The notes under the pieces were generated by a model. The model made no database searches. It was not told where the DNA came from and saw only the letters and a program-made list of their open reading frames with translations. Shown here piece after piece: positions 52,785 to 64,000 of a stretch of 64,000 nucleotides of DNA. Positions within the stretch are counted from its first letter, which is position 1, and each line of letters begins with the position of its first letter. Source of the stretch: Metamycoplasma cloacale. GTDB lineage: Bacteria; Bacillota_I; Bacilli_A; Mycoplasmatales; Metamycoplasmataceae. Made by a program: the position numbers and the translations under genes. The stretch covers positions 248,001 through 312,000 of the forward strand of contig NZ_LR215049.1 in NCBI RefSeq assembly GCF_900660735.1, written 5' to 3'.

Positions 52785-53438
52785 ATGATAATAGGAATTA
52801 GTGGAATGATTGCTGCTGGAAAATCAAGTTTGTCTGAAAAATTGCATAAACATTATTCATCATCAATTATGCTACATGAATTTGAAGAAGATGATGAAGT
52901 GTTTAATACATTTTTGAAGTGATTATATGAAAAGAAACCAAATTTAACCATTGGATTTCAAAGTTATATAGTTGAAAACCATTCAACAAAATTTACAGAA
53001 ATAGTTAAGAAGTTTAATGAAATTGAACGTCATTACGAAAAAGATCATATTTTTCTAGATCGTTTCTCAATTGAGCATTACATTTTTGCTAAATTAATTT
53101 TAAAAGAAAAAGGCCAACGTTATTTAGATGCTTACGACGCTTTATTTGAAAAGTTAATTAGTAAAGAAGAATTACCAAATTTAGCAATTTATCTAGATAT
53201 TTCATTTGAAACATTCAAACAAAGAATTTTTCAAAGAGGAAGAGAAAGTGAAGTAGATAATTGAGAATTAAACTACGAATATTTCAAAAATTTACATGCA
53301 AATTATTTAACAATTTTTAAAGAAATTGCTGAAAGATTTAATTTGACATACGAAATTATTGATACAAACAATAAAACAGAAGAAGAAGTATTCAATGAAG
53401 CAATCTCAATTATAGAGAAACATACACACCTAAAATAG
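52785..53438 (+). CDS. Deoxynucleoside kinase (dAK/dGK family)
   Basis: 217 residues. P-loop [19 protein letters not shown]-x-S substrate motif in [11 protein letters not shown], and the lid arginines [11 protein letters not shown]. Phosphorylates deoxyadenosine, deoxyguanosine or deoxycytidine; which is not deducible. Fills the salvage set with tdk, deoD/A/C and cdd. AAGGGGG before ATG. Confidence 0.88.
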
Positions 53439-53450
53439 CAAGGCTATTTT
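53432..53450 (+). terminator. Terminator of the deoxynucleoside kinase
   Basis: AAAATAGC with GCTATTTT around AAG; stem contains the stop codon; T run follows. Confidence 0.85.
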
Positions 53451-53508
53451 TTTTATTTTCTCTTTTCTTTGGAACGCTTTTTTATTAAAAATATATATAA
53501 TTTTTTAT

Positions 53509-54321
53509 ATGATTGAAATTAGAGACTTATGTTATAAATATCCAGGCGCAAAGAAAAACGCATTAAACAATGTAAATTTAAAAATTGAAGATGGTAAATA
53601 TGTTGCTATTTTAGGACATAATGGTTCCGGAAAAAGCACTTTTTCTAAATTGTTATCAGCAATTTATAAAGCCTTAAGTGGCAAAATCATTATTGATGAT
53701 ATTGAATTAAATGCAGATAACTTACAAGAAATTAGAAGAAAAATCGGAATCGTTTTCCAAAATCCAGATAACCAATTTATTGGTTCAACTGTTGAAGATG
53801 ATATTGCCTTTGGATTAGAAAATAAAATGTTAGAACACGAAGAGATGAAAGGAATCATTCATAAATTCGCTACACAAGTTGATATGATTGATTACTTAGA
53901 TCGTGAACCTCAATATCTTTCAGGAGGACAAAAGCAACGTGTTGCAATTGCCTCTGTTTTAGCTTTAGATCCGCAAATTATTATTTTTGACGAAATAACT
54001 TCAATGCTTGATCCAAAAGGTAGAAGCGATATTTATAGCATTATTCATAATTTACATAAAACAACCAATAAAACACTAATTTCAATTACCCATGATATGG
54101 ACGAAGCTTTACTAGCTGATGAATTGATTGTGTTTTCACAAGGTCAAGTAATTGCTCAAGGAAAACCAATTGATATATTAAAAAATAAAGAGATTATTGA
54201 GATTGCAAAAATAGATTCACCTTTTATATACAAATTAAGTGAAACTATTAAAAACATTGAACCAACTTATAATGAAAGGGAATTAATTGATCAACTATGC
54301 AAATTGAAGTTACAAAAATAG
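53509..54321 (+). CDS. ecfA1: ECF transporter ATPase EcfA1
   Basis: 270 residues. Walker [12 protein letters not shown]-loop [21 protein letters not shown], signature [13 protein letters not shown], Walker [22 protein letters not shown] only 9 nt before the ATG, so nearly leaderless. First gene of ecfA1-ecfA2-ecfT. ECF modules bring in vitamins through swappable S components. Confidence 0.95.
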   Translation: MIEIRDLCYKYPGAKKNALNNVNLKIEDGKYVAILGHNGSGKSTFSKLLSAIYKALSGKIIIDDIELNADNLQEIRRKIGIVFQNPDNQFIGSTVEDDIAFGLENKMLEHEEMKGIIHKFATQVDMIDYLDREPQYLSGGQKQRVAIASVLALDPQIIIFDEITSMLDPKGRSDIYSIIHNLHKTTNKTLISITHDMDEALLADELIVFSQGQVIAQGKPIDILKNKEIIEIAKIDSPFIYKLSETIKNIEPTYNERELIDQLCKLKLQK

Positions 54322-55295
54322 TTAAAGAATACAACAAGAAATCTCCTAATTACATTAAAGTTTTAAATGAAATATCAGTAAATATCAAAGAAGGTGAAGC
54401 AATCTCTATTATTGGTCCAACTGGTTCTGGTAAAACTACATTTATTGAACATTTAAATGGTTTAATCATTCCAGATTCCGGTTATTTAAATTTCTATGAA
54501 GTTCCGGTTAAAACTAAATTAGCAAAACCAAGTAAACCATCAAAGAAAAGCGAAAACTACGAACAATATTTAAATGAATACAAGATTAAATTAGCAGAAT
54601 GAAAACAAAACAAAATTGCAATTGTTAATACCGATATTAAAATTGCTAAAACTATTAAAAGAATTAAAAACATTAAATCTTTAAGAAAACAAGTTGGTGT
54701 TGTTTTTCAATTCGCTGAATATCAATTATTTCAATCAACTATTGAGAAAGATATAATTTTTGGTCCTATTTCAATGGGTGTTGATAAACAAACAGCAAAG
54801 GAATTAGCTAGAAAATATATAAAAATTGTTGGTTTATCCGAAGATTATCTTGAAAAATCACCATTTAATTTATCAGGCGGACAAAAAAGACGTGTGGCAC
54901 TTGCCGGTATATTAGCGATGGAACCTAAATTTTTAATTTTAGACGAACCTACTGCTGGATTAGACCCTCAAGGTGTTGAAGAGATGTTAAATATTTTTCA
55001 CAACTTATATCTAGAAGGTAAGACAATTATTATCGTTACTCACGATTTAGATAATGCTTTAAGATGAACTAATCGTACCATTTTTATCAAAGATGGTCAA
55101 ATTATTAGAGATGGAAATACATATGAAGTATTAAATGATGATAAATTTCTTGAAGATAATCATTTAATTCCAACAAAATTACTATCATTCGTTAACAAAT
55201 TAAAAGAAAATGGTATTGATGTTGGTAGAGTAACTAATTTAGATGAGTTGTCAAAAAGATTGAATGAAATATTAAATAAGGAGCATTATGAATAA
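54297..55295 (+). CDS. ecfA2: ECF transporter ATPase EcfA2, with an insertion
   Basis: 332 residues against about 280-290 usually. Walker [10 protein letters not shown] (41-49), Q-loop [13 protein letters not shown] (about 133-145), signature [13 protein letters not shown], Walker [16 protein letters not shown] Lys-rich insert of about 50 residues lies at 71-125 between Walker A and the Q-loop. Overlaps ecfA1 by 25 nt and ecfT by 8 nt. Confidence 0.94.
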
Positions 55296-56229
55296 AAATA
55301 TTGTCGGTAAATATTTGAACATAAATACTTTTGTTCATAAATTAGATCCTAGGTTGAAATTTTTAACCAATATTTTATTCATTGTATTGCTATTTGTTGC
55401 GGATCACTTTATTACAAACTTTATTTTATTAAGTTTAATAATCGTTACTTATTTAATTTCAACTAGATCAATAAAATCTCTCTTTTTAAGATTGAGAATG
55501 CCACTTTATATTGCGATCTTTATATTACTAGTCAATATGCTGACAATTAAAGGAGCAATTGCGAGTGATCAACCATTTATTCCTTTAAGCACTAATGGTG
55601 GTGTTGATGCATATACCTATTATCGTGGTCAAACTATTATTAACGATATATATTGAGCACCATTTGGTGTAACTAATACTTTCCAATTAACAAAATTTTC
55701 ATTAATTAGAACCGCTTCAATTTTTGTGAGAATTTATGGTGTTATTTTAACTACAACTATTTTAACAACTACAACAAAACCAGTACATTTAACAAGAGCA
55801 ATTAATGATTTATTATACCCATTAAAATTAATTAAAATTCCTACAGAGATTATTACTAGAATTATTTCTATTGCCTTAAGATTTATTCCGACATTACTTG
55901 AAGAAGCAAGTAGAATTATGAAAGCTCAATCAAGTAGAGGTGTGGATTTCAAAAACGGAAATCTTAAAGATAAAACCAAATCATTTATTGTATTAATTAT
56001 TCCTTTATTCGTTTCTTCATTTACAAAGGCTAACGATTTATCTGAAGCAATGACCTCAAGAGGTTATGAACCTTATGCTAAAAGAAGTTATTATCGTCAA
56101 TTATTTGTTGGTTGAAGAGATATGTTAGCTTTATTCATTATCGTTTTATCAGTTTCAATGGTAATCGTTTGTCAAATTGATAGCGTTAATCTACCATGAT
56201 GATGAATCGCAACATATCAAAGGGTATAA
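55288..56229 (+). CDS. ecfT: ECF transporter transmembrane subunit EcfT
   Basis: 313 residues, about six membrane helices. The two coupling helices carry the family motifs AQSSRGVDF and AMTSRGYEP, which dock to EcfA1/A2. A 30-residue loop after helix 4 (TIKGAIASDQPF...) is longer than usual. Starts inside the end of ecfA2. Confidence 0.93.
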
Positions 56230-56230
56230 A

Positions 56231-58228
56231 ATGAATAGTAAAGAGATAAAAATTAAACAAGAAATACTTGATCTTCAATCTAAAATCAATGAATGAGATA
56301 ACGCTTATTACAATCTAGATAATCCCATTGTAGAAGATGCTGTTTATGATAATGAAATTTTACGTTTAAAGAAATTAGAAGAACAATATGCTTATTTATT
56401 TACATATGAAGAATTAAAAAATTCACCAACACAAAAAATTAATGCATTTGCTTCTGAAACATTTACTAAAATTCGTCATAACGAACCAATGTTGTCATTA
56501 AATAAAGCTTATACATACGAAGAAATTGAAAAATTTATCGCAAAGATTGACAAAATTGCAGTAAATTATAGTTTTTATATTGAACCTAAAATTGATGGGT
56601 TGTCAATTTCTATTAAGTATAAAAACGGAAAATTGTGACAAGCAGTTACAAGAGGTGATGGTTTAATAGGAGAAGACGTTACTGAAAACGTTAAACAAAT
56701 TGAATGCATTCCTAAAGAAATCAATTATTTAAACGATTTAGAAGTTAGGGGAGAAATCTATCTATCTATTTCAGATTTTAATAATTTAAATCGAATGTTA
56801 GAATTAGAAAACAAACCTAAAATGGCTAATCCAAGAAACGGCGCAGCTGGCACTTTAAGACAATTAAATCCAGAGATTGTAAAAGAAAGAAAATTATCTG
56901 CATTTTTATACTATATCGTTAACCCTGAATTGCATAACATTAAAACAATGACAGAATCTTTTGAATTTCTATCTAAATTAGAATTTCCAATTTCAAAAGA
57001 AACAAAAACAGTTTACACTATTGAAGAAATATTTGAATATATCAATAACTTTAAAACTATCAAAACTTCTTTAGATTATGAAACCGATGGTATTGTTATT
57101 AAACTAAATGAATTGAAATACTATAACGAATTAGGCTATACAGTTAAATTTCCACATTCAGCAATCGCTTTTAAATATGAACCAGATACAGTTTCAACAA
57201 CCCTTAAAAACATTTTTGCAACCATTGGAAGAACTGGTTTAGTTACTTATAATGCTGAATTAGAACCAGTTACATTAAGCGGTAGCAGAATATCTTTTGC
57301 GACATTAAATAACTATCAATATATATACGATTTAAATTTAAATACCAATGATTTAGTCTACATCAAAAAAGCTGGTGAAATCATTCCTTGTGTTATAAGT
57401 TTGGTGAATAAAAAAGAAGAACTTAATGTTTTTAACAAAATCATTACCTGTCCTTATTGTAAAGAATCTTTAATTGATAGTGAAACATTTTTAGAACAAT
57501 ATTGCATTAATCCAAATTGTCCTGAAATTATTAGAAAAAGATTAATTCATTTCGCTTCAAAAGAAGCAATGGAATTAGATACTTTAGGTGAAAAAAACAT
57601 TGATTTCTTTATAGAAAAAGGTTTTATAAAAAACATCGATGATTTCTTTAGATTAAAAGAAAGAAGTGCTGAATTAACCAATTTAGAAGGTTTTGGTTAT
57701 AAATCAATAATGAATATTTTAATTTCAATTGAAAAATCAAAAGAACTTTCACTAGAACGTATTATATTTGCTTTTTCGATTAAACATATTGGTGCTAAAG
57801 TTTCTAAATTTATTGCATCTAAAGTTGTAAGTTTAGATCAATTCATAGATTTTGATTTTGAGCAACTAACTTCTTATGATGAAATCGGACCAAAAATCGT
57901 TTCTTCACTTAAGGAATGATGCAATAACGAACATAATCGTTCATTGGTGACAAGAATTTTAGATTTAGGTGTTAATTTAGTTTATAAATCAAATGCAAAA
58001 TCTAATATATTAGAGAATTTAACATTCGTTATAACCGGTGAATTATCTCAACCACGTAGTTTTTATGAAAAAATGATTTTAGAAAATGGTGGTAAAATTA
58101 CTTCATCTGTATCACAAAAAACAAATTATTTATTATGTGGTGAAAAGGCTGGTTCTAAATTAGAAAAAGCACAAAAATTAAACATAAAAATAATTAATGA
58201 AAACGAATTTTATGATTTATGTAAGTAG
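56231..58228 (+). CDS. ligA: NAD+-dependent DNA ligase LigA
   Basis: 665 residues, complete. Active Lys in IEPKIDGLSIS, MANPRNGAAGTLRQL, zinc site CPYC...CINPNCPE, four HhH segments and a C-terminal BRCT domain (TFVITGELSQPRSFYE). Seals nicks in replication and repair. Starts 1 nt after the ecfT stop. Its end overlaps the convergent comEC end by 19 nt. Confidence 0.97.
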
Positions 58229-59565
58229 GTTTTATTCCTACTTTTTATTTTATTAATATAGACATATAAGAAATAAAATACGTCAATAAACAATGTATAT
58301 TCATATAAATGAATAGAATTATGAATTAAAACATTACTTTCATGCAATATATTAATGAATGAATCAAATATGTAAAAATATGCTTCTGACAAAAATTTGC
58401 TGTATAAAAATATTGGAATTAAGCAGTATGTAAGAATTAATATTGGTGTAAAAACTAATTGATTGAATAAGCCTAAAACAGATATTTGATTGAATATAGT
58501 TATTGATAACAATAAACTTGTTAAATAAGTTAAAAGAATGAAAACAACTTGTTTTAGAATTAAGTTTTTAATTCCCTTTATTAACTGAAGGTGAATTAAG
58601 ATCATAAAAGTGATAGAGAAAGATAAAATAAAGGATAAATCAAATATTACATAACAATTTAAAGCAATTAAAATGAATGCTGTAAAACACAATATATCAA
58701 TTGAATTAAATTTCTTTTTAAAAATACCATTATTTATTTTTAATAAATATATGAATAAAAATGCTCTTAATGAAGATATTGAGAAATTTAAGAAATATAG
58801 ATACATCAAGAGACATACGAAAATAATTATTTCAGTTATATATTTGATTTTTAGCTTATTAAGTAATTTACTTAATATAAAATACAAAATTCCAATATGA
58901 AAACCACTAATAACAAACAAATGTGCAATGTTTAATTCTTTGATTTTGTTGTATATTTGAAATCCTAAATTATCTTTAATTCCAAACATTAATAATTTTA
59001 AATACGACTTACTATATGTTGAATGAAGATTGAATATCTTATCAAATGAATATATATATTTTGATACCCAGTTGATTTCAGAAATTTTAATTTTAAAAAA
59101 CGATTTATTTGACAAATCAAAGTAAGTTAAATTATCTTTTAATGAAATAACCCCTTTTATTTTTACAATATCTTGATTGTTAAATTTTTTATCATAGACT
59201 GAAAAGAATATAGTCATTGAATGATAATTGATTGAATATAACTTATCTTTTATATGTTTAATTACAAAATGATCATCAACGTTTGGATTGATTTTGCTTA
59301 ATAAATATTGTTGTATAAAATACGAAGATATAAAAACAATAAAAATAACATAAAGTAATAGATAAAATTTTCAGTTAAATAAGTTAAAGCAAACTAAAAC
59401 AAAGATTACAATACAAACAACTAAATCGAAGGTATACATTCACATTCAAAAACTTAATAGTGCAACTATGAAACTAAAACAAAAAGAATTTAAATAATTA
59501 AAATATTTTTTAATTTGGTTATATTTTTCACACCAATACCATTGATATTTTCAATATCTGATCAT
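58210..59565 (-). CDS. comEC: ComEC-like DNA uptake channel, membrane part only
   Basis: 451 residues when started at 59565. The competence domain is clear: AHLFVISGFHIGILYFILSK (ComEC signature HL-x-x-SG-H), then about eight helices. The C-terminal metallo-beta-lactamase domain of full ComEC is absent. In-frame UGA-Trp codons occur. The start overlaps comEA's end by 76 nt and is uncertain; it follows a TAA at 59568-59566. Could import DNA or nucleotides. Confidence 0.8.
58223..58248. terminator. Terminator at the ligA/comEC junction
   Basis: AAGTAGG with CCTACTT around a 7-nt loop, T run on plus. It serves ligA; its sequence also encodes the last residues of ComEC. Confidence 0.75.
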
Positions 59566-59987
59566 TTAATTCTTGTTTTGAGTTTATCATATAGTTTCAT
59601 TATTTCAGTTGCTACCGTTTTATTAAAACCAAAGTTAATAAAGAAATTTATATCACGAATTTTTGATAATTCAATTTTCTTATTGGGATTAAAAGGAATT
59701 CATATTTCTTCATTTTTAGTCAATTTTTGATTTAAATTTAAGTCAACTAAATATGCATTAGAATCTAGTTTTATATCCTTTAATACATTTAAAAGTGTGG
59801 TATTTTTCTTTACCTTTATTTCACAATCATTTAAAATAGCTCCATTTAATTTAATGTATATATAATCATTTACTATATTCTTTTTCGGTTTTCTTGCAAT
59901 ATATTGTTTTAAAAAATACGATCCAAGCACCATTGCTGAACCAATTGTAAATAAACTAATTCATAGAATAATTTTCTTTTTCTTAAT
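59490..59987 (-). CDS. comEA: ComEA-like DNA receptor with an apparent AUU start
   Basis: 165 residues: N-terminal helix KKKKIILWISLFTIGSAMVL, an SLBB-like middle (VKKNTTLLNVLKDI), and a C-terminal helix-hairpin-helix WSDIENINGIGVKNITKL that binds DNA. No ATG, GTG or TTG exists between the upstream stop (60017-60015) and an internal ATG at 59933, which would cut the membrane helix. AAGGAG (60000-59995) sits 7 nt before ATT at 59987, the likely start. Partner of ComEC downstream. Confidence 0.72.
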
Positions 59988-60049
59988 AATTAATCTCCTT
60001 TGTCTATTTTTAGTTTATTTATAAAAAATAAATTTTGACTAAAGATGGG

Positions 60050-60086
60050 AAAAAATAAAGAAAAAATAGAGAATTAATCTCTATTT
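60050..60086 (-). terminator. Terminator of yebC
   Basis: AAATAGAGA with TCTCTATTT (60064-60086), T run on minus. Confidence 0.85.
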
Positions 60087-60096
60087 TGAAATTTTA

Positions 60097-60831
60097 TTAT
60101 TCAGTGATACTTGCGTTGTGGAATACTTCTTGAATATCATCATCGTCTTCTAAAAATGTAACAAAAGCATCAATTTGTTCAGCTTTTTCTGCATTTACTT
60201 CAACTTCGGTATTTGCGATATATGTAACTTCAGCGGTTGAGTAGTTTTCAATTTTGAATGTTTCATCAATTACTTGTTTTAGATTTGAGAAATCTGAAGG
60301 TTGTGAATAGATAATGTATAATCCATCTTCGTTTTTGAAATCAATTGCACCATTATCTAAAGCTACCATCATTACTTCATCTTCTGATGCTAATGAATTG
60401 TCAAATTCAATTACTCCTAATTGATCGAACATATACGGAATTGAACCAGATTTACCAAGTTGACCATTGTATTTGTTAAAGTAGTGTTTAATGTTTGAAC
60501 TTAAACGGTTAAAGTTATCAGTTAAACAGCTAACGATAAATGTAACTCCTCCAAATGCGGTTCCTGAATAGGTGTGTGCTTGGAATGATGCACCTTCTTT
60601 ATTTCCACCAGCTACTTTTGCTATTGCTTTTTCAATGTTAGCCTTAGGCATTGATTTAGCTTTAGCTTTAGCTACTGCAAGTTTTAAAGCGGGGTTTGAA
60701 TCAATATCTGGGCCACCTAGTGTTGCAGCAACGATAATTTCTTTAGAGAATTTTTGAAACATTTTTGATCTTTTAGCATCCATTGCTGCTTTATGGTGTT
60801 TTGTTGTTGCTCATTTTGAGTGTCCTGACAT
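60097..60831 (-). CDS. yebC: YebC/PmpR family regulatory (translation-linked) protein
   Basis: 244 residues, full length. Starts MSGHSKWATTKHHKAAMDAK (UGA for Trp), the family hallmark, then KANIEKAIAKVAGG. Family members bind DNA or relieve ribosome stalling (TACO1/YebC). TTAGGAGGAAATATG gives a perfect SD. Confidence 0.96.
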
Positions 60832-60908
60832 ATTTCCTCCTAATAAATTAACTAATTTATTATATCAAAATTTATTATATAGTCATATTAGATTTGAATG
60901 TAATTAAG

Positions 60909-60914
60909 TATAAT
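60909..60914 (+). promoter_or_regulatory. -10 box of holA, leaderless
   Basis: TATAAT ending 6 nt before the ATG at 60921; no SD present. Confidence 0.5.
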
Positions 60915-60920
60915 AATAGT

Positions 60921-61877
60921 ATGTATTTTATAAAGGGGAATGAAAAATATTTTATTAATGAAAAAATTAATGATTTAATTGAAAAATATAAAAAAGAATT
61001 TAACAATGATGTAAAAATTCATGATTTCTATGCAGAAATTAATATGCAAGAGGTTGATGATATTTTAAATTGCAATGATATTTTTACTTTAAATAAATTA
61101 GTGATTTTTCGTGATTTAGAATATCTACATAAAACTAAAAATCAAAAAGAAATACTTCATTTCATTGAATTACTAAATAATTTAAGTGAAAATGTTGTGG
61201 TGATATTTACTCAATTTATTGAAAAAAACGATCGTAAGTTTCAACCTTCTGATTTATATTATTTTCTAGAAAAACACACAGAAGTTATTGAGGTTAAGAA
61301 ATTAGACGAAAGATTGTTAATTTCTTATATAAAAAACTACGTTGAAGCGCAAAATAAAACAATCACAAACGATGCAATTATTGAATTAATTGTTCATCTA
61401 CCAAATGATTTAAGTTTAATTATTAATGAAGTAAATAAATTGTTAATTGAAACGCCAAATATTACACTTCAGACAGTTCAAAATAATAATCTAACTCTTC
61501 CTAATGACACAACCTTTGGTTTCATTAATGCTTTTTTAGCATATGAAAATTCAACTGATATTTTAAAAAAATGTTACGAACAGCTAGCTCTTGGTGCATC
61601 AGAAACATCAGTAATTAATCAAATTGTTTCTATTTTAGTCAAAGCTCAAACTATATATCTATTGCAACAACAAGACTTTACAACATTAGATATATCAAAG
61701 GAAACTAAAATCCATAGTTTTCAGATTAATTTATATACAAAATTTATCAAGAAAATCGGTTATAAAAAAATAGTAGAATTATTAAATTACATTGCAGATA
61801 TTGACATTGATATCAAAAAAGGGTTAATTGAAGAACAAAACGCTTTAAAATTGATTATATTAACAATTATTAAATAG
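60921..61877 (+). CDS. holA: DNA polymerase III delta subunit
   Basis: 318 residues. Begins MYFIKGNEKYFINEKINDLI (family MYFIYG-E-FLI), then VIFTQFIEKNDRK and ITNDAIIELIVHLPNDLSLI, typical of clamp-loader delta. ATG at 60921 is chosen because it matches the family start and the leaderless promoter; an earlier TTG is less likely. Confidence 0.88.
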   Translation: MYFIKGNEKYFINEKINDLIEKYKKEFNNDVKIHDFYAEINMQEVDDILNCNDIFTLNKLVIFRDLEYLHKTKNQKEILHFIELLNNLSENVVVIFTQFIEKNDRKFQPSDLYYFLEKHTEVIEVKKLDERLLISYIKNYVEAQNKTITNDAIIELIVHLPNDLSLIINEVNKLLIETPNITLQTVQNNNLTLPNDTTFGFINAFLAYENSTDILKKCYEQLALGASETSVINQIVSILVKAQTIYLLQQQDFTTLDISKETKIHSFQINLYTKFIKKIGYKKIVELLNYIADIDIDIKKGLIEEQNALKLIILTIIK

Positions 61878-61883
61878 GTAAAT

Positions 61884-63431
61884 ATGTATTTTAAAAATAA
61901 GAAACGTATCATTCTATATGAATTGAAATTAAGATATTTTAATCACATTAATAGTTCATCAGCTATTGATGATATTTTAAATTTAAATTCAAAAATTGCA
62001 TATTTCAATCAAATGAATATCAATGTTGTTTCTGTTAATGATTTCTTTGATACAGAATATCTAGCATTAAATAATCACATAAATTTTCTAAATTCAAACT
62101 TTTTAGAAGAATTTCAAACAATTATAGGTAATTTTAAAACAAACAACATTGATTTAGCTGTTACTTTAGATTTAAAATCTATAAGAAATTCATATATGAA
62201 TTTACAAAACCTTGTTGTTAAGGATGCCGGTATTGAAAATGAATCAAATACCTTTGTTAGAAAAACAATTGATGATTATTTATTAAATACGCAGGAATTT
62301 ATTCAAAAAAATATAAATAATTTATCTAGCTTTTTAAATAAATTCAATGATTTAATTAGTTTTTATTTTAAATTAGGAATCAATTGTTTTGTATTGGATA
62401 ATTTTGAATATCTGATTAATGAAACAATTAATGAATCACAATCATACCGTGTATTAGAAGATATTTATAAAACCATTAAACACTATTCAAATGATAATAT
62501 CGTTATTCTTAAAACAAATTTTGATTGCAATAAAAAATACAATCAGTTTATATATTTTAGTAAAACAATTTGCGATTATTTATATTTAAATTTAGTTAAT
62601 TCCTTTGGTATTAACAAGAAATTAATGTATGCAAAAGTAAATAAAATTAATTATAAAAATATAAAGAAAAACATACTTCCTTATTTAAAAGATTCGTCTT
62701 ATATTTTGGGATTAAATAATGATAAATTTGGTAGATTTTTATCTAAATTTGATGTTCTCAAATCTTATACAACCGAATTATATAAAACCTATTTAATGCT
62801 AATTAATTCAGGTAAAAATTCAATTGGTTTATATTATGGTGATGAATTGCCTATTTTAGGTGCAAGTATCTATCATGCAAATGATTTAAATGATGATAAT
62901 TACAACGAAATTAAAAGATATTATGAATCGCGTGGAATTAGCAATAAAAAATATTTTAACAACCGCAAAATCCTAGATTCAATTAATAATAAAACCTATC
63001 TTCCTTGAAACAATGATAATTACGTTTCTAATTTCGATTATGATAAAAATAATCGAAACAAAATTTCATTAGATTATGAAAAGTATAATGTAGAAAATCA
63101 ATTAAATAACCGTAATAGTTTCATTAATTTTATTAAATATTTAAACGAAATTAGATCGAATGATGTTTTAAGTAATTTATTTATTAAAGGTAAACTTACG
63201 GTTAAAAAGTCTAAAAATGTAATTAAAATTTATTGAAAATATAAAGAAATTAGAATTGTGTTTCTAATTAATATTGATTGTAAATTTAAACATCTGTGAT
63301 GAAATTCAATCTATGATGATTGAAATATCATTGCATCAACTTATATTGATAAATTTTATAATTCAATTGTTAATCTACAACCATATGAAAGCATTATTTT
63401 ATTTAAAAATAAACACAATAATAATAACTAG
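61884..63431 (+). CDS. GH13 (alpha-amylase)-like protein, catalytically degenerate
   Basis: 515 residues. Remote GH13 pattern: FKLGINCFVLDNFEYL (nucleophile Asp region), LGLNNDKFGRFLSKF (usual NHD is NND) and LINSGKNSIGLYYGDELPIL (the YyGdE end motif). The general-acid Glu segment appears lost (IVILKTNFD). Likely a non-enzymatic descendant or a protein of new function. 6 nt after holA. Confidence 0.6.
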
Positions 63432-63469
63432 TTAATAATTTTATATAATTTTTAAATTAAGGAGTAATA

Positions 63470-64000
63470 ATGAACGAATTAGTATTAAAAAATAACTCAA
63501 CACCGCTTGTTGAGGGTAATCAACCGTTAAATGGATCTGCTAATGTTATCATTTATGTTATTTTAGGAATATTTTTAGCCTTAATTATTGGTTGACTTAT
63601 TTGAAAAATCGTTAAAAAACAAGTTGTCAAGAAAAAGGAATTAAAGGAAAGAAACAAAAAACAAATTGAAGCTCAAAAGAAATATTACGAATACATTCTA
63701 TCAATTTGAGAAATTATTGATTATACAAACAAAGAGTTAGATAAATTCGTTGTTTCAATCGGTGATATTAAAATGATTCAAATCAAAGATGGAGCAAGAA
63801 AATTAATTAAGAAATTAATTGTTCGTGATGATTTTGCAGAAACATTTGTGAATAATCCACAATATGAAACATTTGTGAATAATGTTGAAAGATTATGTGT
63901 TGAAAACTGTAATTTATGAAAGAACAAAATTAATGACATTCTTGTTTTCTTTGAAGAACAATATAAAGCAGTTCCTGATAGTGAAAGAAAATTTGAATAC
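63470..64000 (+). CDS. Membrane-anchored hypothetical protein (partial)
   Basis: 177 codons up to the right edge, open. One membrane helix (about residues 26-47, VIIYVILGIFLALIIGWLIW), then a Lys/Glu coiled-coil-like stretch and a helical region. AAGGAG precedes the ATG. No family recognised; cytoplasmic part follows the helix. Confidence 0.7.

Noticed and set aside
59700-59933. comEA start at the internal ATG (59933)
   Set aside because: It would remove half of the membrane helix and has no SD; the AAGGAG lies 62 nt farther upstream.

Overview
This window comes from a mollicute (Mycoplasma in the broad sense). Genes stay open only if UGA is read as tryptophan, and a tRNA-Trp with anticodon UCA is encoded at 32294-32368. 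The DNA is very A+T-rich, the single 5S rRNA gene stands apart from any 16S/23S genes, RF1 but no RF2 is seen, and many genes overlap by a few bases. Gene content (RecU, ECF transporter, tandem lipoproteins, no cell-wall genes) fits the hominis / synoviae-bovis branch; species is not determined.

Layout. 1-6370: trmD-rplS, cytidine deaminase, a TehA/SLAC1-like membrane protein, RNase P RNA, a reduced DprA, and a deoD-deoA-deoC nucleoside salvage operon. 6390-7010: an unidentified structured small RNA with its own promoter, 5S rRNA, tRNA-Leu and tRNA-Lys. 7016-12480 (minus): an ABC-2 exporter (permease, ATPase) followed by three overlapping lipoprotein genes that share an aromatic motif. 12738-17270 (plus): an HTH-ImmA/IrrE-like regulator, a YqaJ-like PD-(D/E)xK nuclease, a DUF2779/DEDD exonuclease and RecU, which together look like a DNA-end processing and recombination module. 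17267-26820 (minus): HU, gpsA, der, cmk, two unknown genes, topA, dnaJ behind a CIRCE operator, prmC, prfA. 26922-28188: an AlkA-Ogt fusion repair protein and tRNA-Thr. 28250-31570: an acquired-looking island with a convergent type II restriction-modification pair, decayed gene remnants and a small ribbon-helix-helix gene bracketed by 11-nt repeats.

31650-41095: tdk, tRNA-Trp(UCA), an ACP, two distantly paralogous cassettes of unknown function (32649-34569 and 38744-40399), rluB-like pseudouridine synthase, a truncated transketolase-like gene, an Asp23-like gene, efp, nadE and ppa. 41197-53438: ruvA-ruvB, secDF, hisS-aspS-secG-rnr, smpB followed at once by tmRNA, a DUF2188 protein, folD and a deoxynucleoside kinase. 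53509-64000: ecfA1-ecfA2-ecfT-ligA, a minus-strand comEA-comEC pair (comEA apparently starting at AUU), yebC, holA, a degenerate GH13-like protein and the start of a membrane protein.

The housekeeping genes serve translation, secretion, nucleotide salvage and DNA repair. Several -10 boxes lie only 4-9 nt before the start codon, implying leaderless or nearly leaderless mRNAs. The parts least explained by known systems are the 12.7-17.3 kb nuclease/recombination module, the ABC-2 plus aromatic-motif lipoprotein operon, the two HTH-like/beta-rich cassettes, and the small RNA at 6.4 kb.
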